Shown piece by piece: positions 15,710 through 24,100 of a DNA stretch of 41,256 nucleotides. The notes under the pieces are model-generated. The model was not told where the DNA came from. It did no database searches and saw nothing but the letters and a program-made list of their open reading frames with translations. The stretch's first letter is position 1, and every line of letters starts with the position of its first letter. The translations under genes were made by a program, and so were the position numbers. Origin of the DNA: JBJFCE01 sp964437825 (GTDB lineage Bacteria > Bacillota > Clostridia > Lachnospirales > Lachnospiraceae); NCBI GenBank assembly GCA_964437825.1, contig CAYTIH010000021.1, forward strand, positions 1 through 41,256. The letters run 5' to 3'.

Positions 15710-17923
15710 TCATCTGTTTGCTTCAATATAGCGGTCAATATAACCGATTGTTTTATGAAATAGCTCCGTAAGTTCTTCATGATGCGCCTTAACATACTCA
15801 AGATCATCCGCCTTACTGCGTTTCTCCATTTCAAAAGCCATTTCACTCAGTGCCTGTGCCCCGATCAGCTTGGAATTGCTTTTCATGGCATGTACCAATG
15901 TAGCGTAATTTGGCATATCTCCGGCTTCCAGATAACCGTTCATCAGATCCATATTCCGTGTAACTTCGTCTTTATAAATATCAAGTGTTTCCAGATAGAA
16001 ATTTTTATTTCCTACCGCATATTCCAATCCTTCCTCCACATTGAAATCATACGGATCCCATGGTTCTTCCGTTTCCGCGGACTCCTCCTTATGCATTTCC
16101 GGCTGACTGCTTCGCTCATCCGTCTCAAACGGCTCTTCCGCTTGCATAGATTCCTTTTGAATATTTTTTCTGACCATAAAGGCTCCGAGATATTTTTTCA
16201 GGCATGCCTCCAACTCTACAATATTGATCGGTTTCGAGAGATAATCCGTGAAGCCCCATTCCAAATACGACTTTTTCACGCCGCTGACAGCATTCGCGGT
16301 AATTGCAACCACTGTTGTATGGAACTGATCGTTCTCCTTCAGGCGGCGGAGTACTTCCACGCCGTCCATTTCCGGCATCATATGATCCAGTAAAATCAAA
16401 TCGTAGGTATTATTCGCTGCAATCTGCAGGCATTCGCGTGCGCCGCCTGCACATTCCACAGACACGCGATACGGCTCCAGCAATCCCCTGATTACCTTCA
16501 GATTCATCTCGCTGTCATCCACAACGAGAATACGGGCGCCCGGGAACGTAATGCTATAGTCAAAGTTTTGCTTTTCATGAGTGACCTTATCGTTTTTCTT
16601 GGCACTTCCATAAACGGGATCCGCGGACATGATTTTCTGGGGAATAATAATGGTAAATTTGCTCCCCACGCCATAGATGCTCTCCACCTCGATGGAGCCT
16701 CCCATCATCTCCACTAACTGTTTTGAGATAGTCATTCCCAGACCGGTTCCTTCTATTTTACGATTTTCCTGCATTTCCAGCCGGTTAAAGCGCTTGAACA
16801 GGCTTTCCAGATTCTCTTTTCTGATTCCCTGTCCCGTATCCGAAACCGAAATAAACAAAACCGCCGTATCCCCCTCTTTTTTCCAGTTAATCTTCAGGGT
16901 AATGGTACCTTTTTCCGTAAATTTAGCGGCATTTCCAAGCACATTCGTCAAAACCTGCTTGAGCCTGGTTTCATCTCCGTACAGCTGATTGGGAATATCG
17001 TATTCTACATTCTGGATATATTCGATCGGCTTATCCTTAATACGAAAATGGACTACAGTAGTCATATCGTAGAGCAAGGACGTCAGCTGATAGGGCACAG
17101 GAACAATTTCCATTTCTCCTGCCTCTATCTTGGAAAAATCAAGAATATCATTGATAATGGAAAGCAGATAATTGCTGGAATGCAGAATGTCCTCCAAATT
17201 GCTGCGCGCAGATTCCGACATATTTTCCCGCAGTGCAATTCTGGATAAGCCGATGATCGCATTCATCGGTGTACGGATTTCATGGGACATATTGGCAAGA
17301 AATTCGCTTTTTGCAACACTCGCCTTCTCTGCCTCAATCTTTAACAGTTCCATTTTGACGCGCTGCTTTTCATTCTTCCTGATCTCATTCTCATAGACGC
17401 TGATCTGCATGCGGATAATGATCCCAAGGCAAATAGCGGAAACCACCATACTCTGCCATACATCCAGATAATAGTCGATCCCGTTTTGGAGAAACTCATT
17501 TTCTCTGTGTAAATAAGAATAATAAAAGATGGCTGAATACACCAGCAGCTCAGCAGTCAAAAAAGCAATTACTTTTTTTCCGCGAATCAACTCAAATGTA
17601 ATCAGTATCCCCATGACAAACCAGATCGGCATTCCGTTATGAACGCCGCCTTCCATCAGGCATATAACCGGCAGCAATATGATCGCAATCGTAATACAGG
17701 TTGCGATAATTGCCTTATTCAGGAGATTTCGATAATTTACCAGATAAAAGCATAAAACGATAATAAGTACTACTATCAGTGATATAAACACAGGCCCCAT
17801 CGGAAATCCCATTGCCATGGAAAAAACGGAGGATATTACGCCTCCGCATATACCCCCGATTGCAATTCGATTAAAAACCAATCTTTCCAGTGGAAGGTCC
17901 TGATCAAAAAACTTTTTAAACAT
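15710..17923 (-). CDS. Hybrid sensor histidine kinase with receiver and HPt domains
   Basis: A 737-residue membrane kinase. Residues 20-170 hold about six hydrophobic segments with almost no extracellular domain, so it may sense membrane or lipid state. HisKA contains SHEIRTPMNAIIGL with phospho-His214. The HATPase domain shows NVLGNAAKF at 328-336, SDTGQGI at 361-367 and EGTGLGMTIS at 391-400. A receiver domain (about 463-580) has the acidic pair D469/D470, phosphoacceptor D513 in LLDHMMPEMDG, and K564. A C-terminal HPt domain carries H678 in HAMKSNSKLIG. All four phosphorelay steps are thus in one chain. It starts 46 nt after the response-regulator gene and is surely co-transcribed with it. 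GGAG lies 9 nt before the ATG. Confidence 0.93.
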   Translation of the reverse strand: MFKKFFDQDLPLERLVFNRIAIGGICGGVISSVFSMAMGFPMGPVFISLIVVLIIVLCFYLVNYRNLLNKAIIATCITIAIILLPVICLMEGGVHNGMPIWFVMGILITFELIRGKKVIAFLTAELLVYSAIFYYSYLHRENEFLQNGIDYYLDVWQSMVVSAICLGIIIRMQISVYENEIRKNEKQRVKMELLKIEAEKASVAKSEFLANMSHEIRTPMNAIIGLSRIALRENMSESARSNLEDILHSSNYLLSIINDILDFSKIEAGEMEIVPVPYQLTSLLYDMTTVVHFRIKDKPIEYIQNVEYDIPNQLYGDETRLKQVLTNVLGNAAKFTEKGTITLKINWKKEGDTAVLFISVSDTGQGIRKENLESLFKRFNRLEMQENRKIEGTGLGMTISKQLVEMMGGSIEVESIYGVGSKFTIIIPQKIMSADPVYGSAKKNDKVTHEKQNFDYSITFPGARILVVDDSEMNLKVIRGLLEPYRVSVECAGGARECLQIAANNTYDLILLDHMMPEMDGVEVLRRLKENDQFHTTVVAITANAVSGVKKSYLEWGFTDYLSKPINIVELEACLKKYLGAFMVRKNIQKESMQAEEPFETDERSSQPEMHKEESAETEEPWDPYDFNVEEGLEYAVGNKNFYLETLDIYKDEVTRNMDLMNGYLEAGDMPNYATLVHAMKSNSKLIGAQALSEMAFEMEKRSKADDLEYVKAHHEELTELFHKTIGYIDRYIEANR

Positions 17924-17969
17924 ATCCCGCTACTCCAGTCTGACTGAATCTGAATCCTTTGACTAAACA

Positions 17970-18746
17970 CTACTGCTTTGCTTTTCTTTTTTCAAAAAAG
18001 TCGTCAATATATTTGATAATCTCCGCCGGCTTCATTGTTTTCAGCAGATATCCGTCAGGCTTCAGATTCATGACCTGCATAATGCTGTACTTGTCCTGTC
18101 TGCCCGTTAAAAAGATGATGGGAATATCCGAGAATTCTCCCTCTTCACGAATCATTTGCATCACCTGCTTTCCGTTGCAGATCGGCATTTCATAATCAAG
18201 CAGGATCAGATCGGGACGATTCAACGTCATATATTTGATTGCCGCCAATCCTGAATCCGCCAGCATAACCTGATACTTTTCACCAAGCCATGCTTTGATA
18301 CTGTGCAGAACGACTTCGGAGTCATCCACGGCCAGTATTTTCTTCTTTTTGCGCTTGTCCTGTTCTTCCAGATACGCCTTAATATCGCATACCATATCTT
18401 TGGCATTCAAGGGACGTCCGAATTCCTGCTGAAGCATAGCTTCCGGAATCAATGTCTTTACGGAATCCAGATTATCCTTGTTTCCGATTACAAACAAGGG
18501 AATATCCTCCTCCGTCGCCTTATCCTTCAAATATACAAACAGCTTCTGATTCTGCAGCAGTTGTTCATCAGCATAAATCAAAATTGCACTGATCATTTGA
18601 TCTATTTTCTCAATATCGCCGATATCACTTGCAACCGTAACCTGAAAGCGCTCTGCCATCAGGATTTCTTTAATGGAATTCAGAAGATATCCAAACTCTC
18701 CTCCGACCAGCAATATGTAATCATCAATATTTTGTGTTAATTCCAT
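17970..18746 (-). CDS. Two-domain response regulator (pseudo-receiver plus receiver)
   Basis: A 258-residue protein with no DNA-binding or enzymatic output domain. The C-terminal half (about 135-258) is a complete receiver: KKKILAVDDSEVVLHSIKAW, phosphoacceptor D184 in LILLDYEMPICNG, IIFLTGR with the conserved Thr, and LLKTMKP with the conserved Lys. The N-terminal half (about 8-125) has receiver-like size and hydrophobic pattern (DDYILLVGGEFGYLLNSIKE, PLFVIGNKDN) but lacks the acidic pair and a clear phosphoacceptor, so it looks like a pseudo-receiver. It is the first gene of a pair with the hybrid kinase and probably exchanges phosphate with its HPt domain. GGGGG precedes the ATG by about 9 nt. 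Confidence 0.9.
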   Translation of the reverse strand: MELTQNIDDYILLVGGEFGYLLNSIKEILMAERFQVTVASDIGDIEKIDQMISAILIYADEQLLQNQKLFVYLKDKATEEDIPLFVIGNKDNLDSVKTLIPEAMLQQEFGRPLNAKDMVCDIKAYLEEQDKRKKKKILAVDDSEVVLHSIKAWLGEKYQVMLADSGLAAIKYMTLNRPDLILLDYEMPICNGKQVMQMIREEGEFSDIPIIFLTGRQDKYSIMQVMNLKPDGYLLKTMKPAEIIKYIDDFFEKRKAKQ

Positions 18747-18868
18747 AATTTCGTGCCCCCTGTCTAACAGTCTGATAAGATTCTATATAATGCTGTTATA
18801 CCGAAATAATTATCTTCCTAGTACTAATGTATCATGAAAAAATTGATTATACAATATTTGAAAAGAGA

Positions 18869-18906
18869 TTATTTCTGAAGCATTATTTCTGAAGTTATTT
18901 CTGAAG
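18869..18906. repeat. Three copies of a 12-nt direct repeat
   Basis: TTATTTCTGAAG occurs at 18869-18880, 18883-18894 and 18895-18906. The third copy abuts the stop codon of the GH5 gene, so the array lies in its 3' region, upstream of the response-regulator gene. No hairpin terminator is obvious in this 160-nt gap. Confidence 0.9.
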
Positions 18907-20277
18907 TTATTCACTCTCCGCATACTTCATCAGGCCGGTTACGATATCCGGATAAACAAAATATCCGCCCCTCCTGTAATACAGTCCGAAATTCTCACCG
19001 GAGCCGCTGAATGCGTTATTATCCCACCACACGCAGGTCATTCCTCTTGCTCTTGCTGCGGCAATATAGTAGGTTGCATAATCAACACGATCCTGCACAT
19101 TTCCGTCTTTATCCCTTGCTCCGAATTCACCGATTACAACCGGAATTCCGTTGCTGATGAATTTGGTATACAGCTTATCCATAAATGTATCAATATCCCT
19201 CGTGCTTGCTGTGCTGTCAGAATCAAAAGTAGTGACGGAACCGGCCTCCAGCGCGAAATTATATGGCGTATAAGCATGCACGGATACCAGAATTCTGTTT
19301 TCCACGCCATCCGCATCAGCCGGCAGAACAAAACCGTTATTCAGTGCCCCGTCCGCGGAAGCATCATATCCGGGCACCATCAGATACCTCTGCTCATTAT
19401 TTCCCCCTGATGCACGTACCACATCCACAAAGGTCTGATTCAGGGTATTGATGCATTCCACAGCATCCTGACATTCTTCCTTACTGTTATCAAGCCACCA
19501 CTCGTAATCGGAGCCTACCAGTCTCGGCTCATTCATGGATTCGAAAATCAAATGCTCGTCATAATCCGCAAAACGTGCCGAAAGCTGAGTCCAAATAGAA
19601 GTAATGAATTTAACAGACTGTTCCAGATGGGCAGAATCCGGATACATATACTCCTTGCTGTTATCATGATGAATATTTAAGATCACATACATATCATTAT
19701 CAATTGCATAATCAAGTACCTCCTGAACACGGTCCAGCCATACTTCAGAAATCGTATAATCGTCATCGATCAGATGACCATGCCAGGTCACAGGAAGCCG
19801 CATGGTCTGAAAGCCTGCTTCCTTAATATCATCAATCATCTCTTTTGTGGTTGCGACAGAAACCCAGCAGGTTTCACTGTCGAGTTCATTTACAAAACCA
19901 CTGTCATTATAAGCATCAAAGGTATTTCCCAGATTCCATCCGATCTTCATGCTTCTGACAAAAGCAAAAGCCTCATTATCCGGAATTTCATAAGGCTCGA
20001 TCGCAACCTCCGGAATCTCATATTCCGATCCTTCCTCTGTATTCTCCTCGGAGTTTTCTCCGCTGTCCGTATTGTCCGCGTTCTCAAGACCGGAATCCTC
20101 ACTGTCCGCGGCGTCATTCCCGGTATCCGTATTATCCGAAGTATCCCCGCCGGCGCTTTCTTCCCGCTGCGCTTCTGTCTGCGCAGTATCGTTATTCTCC
20201 GAAGCTTCTCCGCATCCGAAAAGCACCGTGCCGCATAACGCAATCCCCATACATAAACCGTATATTTTTCTTCTCAT
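18907..20277 (-). CDS. Secreted GH5-family glucanase lipoprotein
   Basis: A 456-residue exported enzyme. The signal sequence ends in LFGC with lipidated Cys22. An acidic, Asp/Asn/Ser-rich linker (about 23-95) leads to the catalytic (beta/alpha)8 domain. GH5 hallmarks are KIGWNLGNTFDA at 111-122, RLPVTW at 160-165, NIHHD at 201-205, the acid/base E250 in FESMNEPR, HAYTPY at 334-339, the nucleophile E384 in VVIGEFGARD, and W417/W418. The family cleaves beta-1,4-glucans or related polymers such as cellulose, mannan or xyloglucan; the substrate here is open. There is no carbohydrate-binding module. The ATG at 20277 has GGAGGG upstream; the frame is open further but lacks a better site. It follows a small tail-anchored ORF, 41 nt upstream, on the same mRNA. 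Confidence 0.93.
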   Translation of the reverse strand: MRRKIYGLCMGIALCGTVLFGCGEASENNDTAQTEAQREESAGGDTSDNTDTGNDAADSEDSGLENADNTDSGENSEENTEEGSEYEIPEVAIEPYEIPDNEAFAFVRSMKIGWNLGNTFDAYNDSGFVNELDSETCWVSVATTKEMIDDIKEAGFQTMRLPVTWHGHLIDDDYTISEVWLDRVQEVLDYAIDNDMYVILNIHHDNSKEYMYPDSAHLEQSVKFITSIWTQLSARFADYDEHLIFESMNEPRLVGSDYEWWLDNSKEECQDAVECINTLNQTFVDVVRASGGNNEQRYLMVPGYDASADGALNNGFVLPADADGVENRILVSVHAYTPYNFALEAGSVTTFDSDSTASTRDIDTFMDKLYTKFISNGIPVVIGEFGARDKDGNVQDRVDYATYYIAAARARGMTCVWWDNNAFSGSGENFGLYYRRGGYFVYPDIVTGLMKYAESE

Positions 20278-20318
20278 TTCTTTCTCCCTCCAAGCTTTCT
20301 TTTTTATCAGCATATCCG

Positions 20319-20597
20319 TCACAGATTCATCTTCAATACCAACATCAGCATAATGAGAATTAGCAATAGCGGAACTATTCTGCTCATCGTGCCAAGGGTT
20401 CCTGCTTTAATCGGCCTCTTTCGTGACCGGATCTCTCTTTTTGCAGTAACAGGCTGATCAACACCCCGTCCTGTTCTGACATTCAAAGCCGCAGACAAAT
20501 TCTTCTTCACAGGCTCTGCTTTTCTGTTCATTGCAGAGACCCGCGCACAGGTTCTGGACGCTTCAATTGCTGCGATCATTACTTTTCTGGATGCCAT
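20319..20597 (-). CDS. Small basic protein with C-terminal membrane segment
   Basis: A 92-residue ORF with no recognisable family. The first 70 residues are strongly basic (many Arg and Lys), and the C-terminus is one hydrophobic helix, IVPLLLILIMLMLVL, so it would be tail-anchored with the basic part in the cytoplasm. Support for a real gene comes from AGGAG 8 nt before the ATG and a good promoter at 20650-20678. It ends 41 nt before the GH5 start and would be co-transcribed with it. The amino-acid composition is unusual, so chance remains possible. Confidence 0.5.
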   Translation of the reverse strand: MASRKVMIAAIEASRTCARVSAMNRKAEPVKKNLSAALNVRTGRGVDQPVTAKREIRSRKRPIKAGTLGTMSRIVPLLLILIMLMLVLKMNL

Positions 20598-20649
20598 AGG
20601 CAGTGCTCCTAACTACAATTGCAAATTTTATTGACTCATAATCAATTAT

Positions 20650-20678
20650 ATTATACCTGAACTGATCAAATATTTCCA
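20650..20678 (-). promoter_or_regulatory. Promoter of the small ORF-GH5 unit
   Basis: TGGAAA (20673-20678), 17 nt, TATAAT (20650-20655). It lies about 50 nt upstream of the small ORF. A second TATAAT overlaps at 20645-20650. Confidence 0.65.
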
Positions 20679-20777
20679 TTTATATCTGTGCATATCGAAA
20701 AAAATCCGCGCCCATCGGAAAAAATCTGCTCATAACCTAAAATCGGCTCCCGGATAAAAATGACAAAAGCACAAAAA

Positions 20778-20816
20778 CAAAAAAGACCTGTTCCCATTGG
20801 AACAGACCTTTTTGCG
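20778..20816 (-). terminator. Terminator after the polC-79 aa unit
   Basis: CTGTTCC and GGAACAG pair around a 4-nt loop. After a 2x2 internal mismatch the stem continues in A/T pairs, and a run of T residues follows on the minus strand (TTTTTTGTTTTTG). It lies about 35 nt after the stop at 20849. Confidence 0.75.
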
Positions 20817-20848
20817 AAATCCGAACATTGATCTTTTTATACGGCTTC

Positions 20849-21088
20849 CTACAGGCTTCCTTCTTGATTTTCCGAAAGGTGCTGCTCTAAAATTGCTTTT
20901 GCTTCCTCCACACTGATACCGGCATCATCCAAAAGCACTGTGATTTCTTCGAGCTCTTTACTGCGTTTTTCCGCTTTCAGTTCACCTAATTCCCGTTCCT
21001 CCGACTGGAGTCTGATCTTCAAATTCCGAATCAATTCTTCCTTGTCCCTTATCTTATCGTCTATGGTCTTTCTGGGTCCTCTTGCCAT
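20849..21088 (-). CDS. Small coiled-coil protein starting MARGPRKT
   Basis: A 79-residue hydrophilic protein, which I cannot assign to a named family. The N-terminus MARGPRKTIDDKI is basic. It is followed by a long helix with a heptad-like Leu/Ile pattern and many Glu/Lys (about 15-50), probably a coiled coil, and a short C-terminal helical part, LLDDAGISVEEAKAILEQHL. The overall shape recalls small nucleoid-associated proteins, with the RGPRK stretch as a possible DNA contact; this is inference only. AGGAGG lies 6 nt before the ATG at 21088, so the longer open frame to 21130 is rejected. It starts 88 nt after polC and is followed by a good terminator. Confidence 0.72.
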   Translation of the reverse strand: MARGPRKTIDDKIRDKEELIRNLKIRLQSEERELGELKAEKRSKELEEITVLLDDAGISVEEAKAILEQHLSENQEGSL

Positions 21089-21176
21089 ATCATACCTCCT
21101 GCATAGGTTACGGACTTTGTCCTTTATCACTATTATATGGACAAGATTTCCAATTTATTCCTATTTTTCAAATCTC

Positions 21177-24100
21177 CTAAACAAAATCAAACAAGCTTAG
21201 CTGATTGGAAATCGGAATATCTCCCAAAAGCCCCATCTGCGCCATTTCCTCCACAACCTTTTTCGGCGTTTTGGTCCTTTCATTGAAATCATCCCTTGAC
21301 AGGAACGGTCCGTCCTTCGCCGCCTCCACAATGGCATCCGCGATGGCTTCCGAAACGCCGTCAATACTTGTAAGAGAAGGCATAATCTTACCGTCCTCAG
21401 TCACGGTAAAAAGTCTGGACTGCGCCTTGAAGATATCGATCGGTACAAACTCATACCCTCTGGCATACATCTCCTGAACGATTTTCATGTCGCCATAGGC
21501 CTCCAGTTCCTTATTGGAAAGCGTATCCATGCGCTTCTTGTAATCCTTCATGATGTTTTCCAGATGGCTCTGCCCCCGGCACATCAAAGAATAGGAAAAC
21601 GCCTTTGCACGAATAGAAAAATAAGCGGCATAGTACGCCAGCGGATAGTTTACCTTACAATATGCAATTCTCCATGCCATCATAACATAGGCTGCCGCAT
21701 GGGCCTTAGGGAACATATATTTAATCTTCTTGCAGGACCAGATATACCATTCAGGAACCTCATGCTCCTTCATGATTTCCTCCATCTCCGGCGTAAGACC
21801 CTTTCCCTTTCGAACCTTTTCCATAATGGTAAACGCCTGCTCACTCTCGATTCCCTTCTGGATCAGATAAATCATAATATCGTCTCTGGTACAGATCGCC
21901 GTGGAAATGGTTGCTTTTCCCTCTTCAATCAGCGTCTGGGCATTTCCAAGCCACACATCCGTTCCGTGTGACAGACCGGAAATACGAATCAAATCGGAGA
22001 AAGACCGGGGTTTTGTATCCTTCAGCATCTGAATCACAAAATCCGTTCCAAATTCCGGAATTCCAAGCGAACCAAGCTCGCAGCCGCTGATCAGATCCGG
22101 CGTGATGCCAAGCGCATCGGTGCCGGAAAACAGGGACATCACCTGCGGATCATCCAACGGAATCTTCGTCGGGTCCATACCGGTCAGATCCTGCAGCATC
22201 CTGATCATGGTAGGATCATCGTGTCCGAGAATATCAAGCTTTAGCAAGTTATGATCTATGGAATGATAATCAAAATGAGTGGTAATCGTAGCGGTTGTCA
22301 TATCATTCGCAGGATGCTGGACCGGCGTAAAGGAGTTGATTTCTTCACCGACAGGCAATACTACAATTCCTCCCGGATGCTGTCCGGTCGTACGGCGCAC
22401 ACCGGTGCAGCCGATTGACAGCCGGTTAATCTCACTGGCCCGCTTCTTGATCCCGCGCTCCTCAAAATATTTTTTTACATATCCGTAGGCCGTCTTATCC
22501 GCCACCGCACCGATTGTTCCGGCCCGGAAGGTCTGTCCGTAACCAAAGATCACTTCCGTATATTTATGAGCCTTACTCTGATACTCTCCGGAAAAATTAA
22601 GATCAATATCGGGCTCCTTATTTCCCTTAAATCCAAGAAAGGTTTCAAACGGTATATCAAATCCATCCTTCACAAGCGGCTTTCCGCAGACCGGACATAT
22701 TTTATCCGGCATGTCACAGCCGCTTCGTCCGGAATAGGCCTTCACTTCCTCCGAATCAAAATCACAATAAAAACAGCCCGGACACCTGTAATGAGGCGCA
22801 AGCGAATTTACTTCCGTAATTCCCGCCAAAAACGCTACAAACGAAGATCCGACCGACCCTCTTGAACCGACCAGATAACCGTCCTCCACGGATTTCCATA
22901 CCAGCTTCTGCGCAATAATATACATAACCGCAAATCCGTTGGAAATAATGGAATTCAGTTCTCTCTCCAAACGCTTTTTCACAATTTCGGGCAGTTCCTT
23001 ACCATACAGCTCATTCGCCCTGTTGTAGCAGATATCCGTCAATATCTGATCACTGTTTTCGATGACGGGCGGACACTTATCCGGTCTCACCGGCGAGATA
23101 AAATCACACATATCCGCAATCAGATTCGTGTTGGTAATGACAATTTCCTCCGCCTTTTCCGGGGACAGGTAGGAAAACTCCTTCAGCATTTCTTCGGTCG
23201 TACGAAGATACAGCGGCGCCTGATGATCCGCATCCGGAAATCCCTGCCCCGCCATCAGAATCCTTCTGTATACTTCATCCTCCGGATTCAGAAAGTGAAC
23301 ATCACACGTAGCCACAACCGGCTTTTGAAACTGGTCTCCAAGCGAAATGATCTTTTTATTAATCATAATCAGATCATCTTCACTGTTCACATTTCGGATT
23401 CGTTCTTCCTCTATCATGAATCTGTTATTTCCAAGCGGCTGAACCTCCAGATAATCATAGAAATCAACAATTCTGGCAATATCCGCATCGTTCTTTTCAT
23501 CCAAAATCGCCTGATACAATTCTCCGGCTTCACAGGCACTTCCGATGATTAATCCCTCTCTGTATTTCATAATCAGACTTTTGGGCATTTTGGGTCTTCT
23601 GCTGAAATAAGTCAAATGGGACTCTGAAATCAGACGATATAGGTTAATCCTGCCGGTTTCGTTTTTGGCCAGAATAATCACATGGTAGGGATGAAGTTTT
23701 CTGACCGCCTCCACGTTATCCGCACCAAGCGCATTGACCTCATGCAGCGTCCGGGCATTTCTGGCTCTGCACATATCCAGAAATTTCAGGAATATCTGCG
23801 CGGTTGCCTCCGCATCATTTACCGCTCTGTGATGTCCCTCCAAAACGATATTCAATTTTTTACAAAGAGAATCCAGCGTGTATTTGTTCGTATCCGTAAT
23901 CAGCACTCTTGCAAGCGCAACGGTATCCAGATAGGTGTACTCCGAAGGCAGCCCCTGCCTTTTACAGTTTTCCGTCAAAAATGCCATATCAAAGCCGGCA
24001 TTATGGGCAACCAAGATACACCCCTCACAAAATGTCACAAACTGCGGCAGGATTTCCTCGATCTTTGGTGCGTCGATCACCATACTGTCGTTGATATTGG

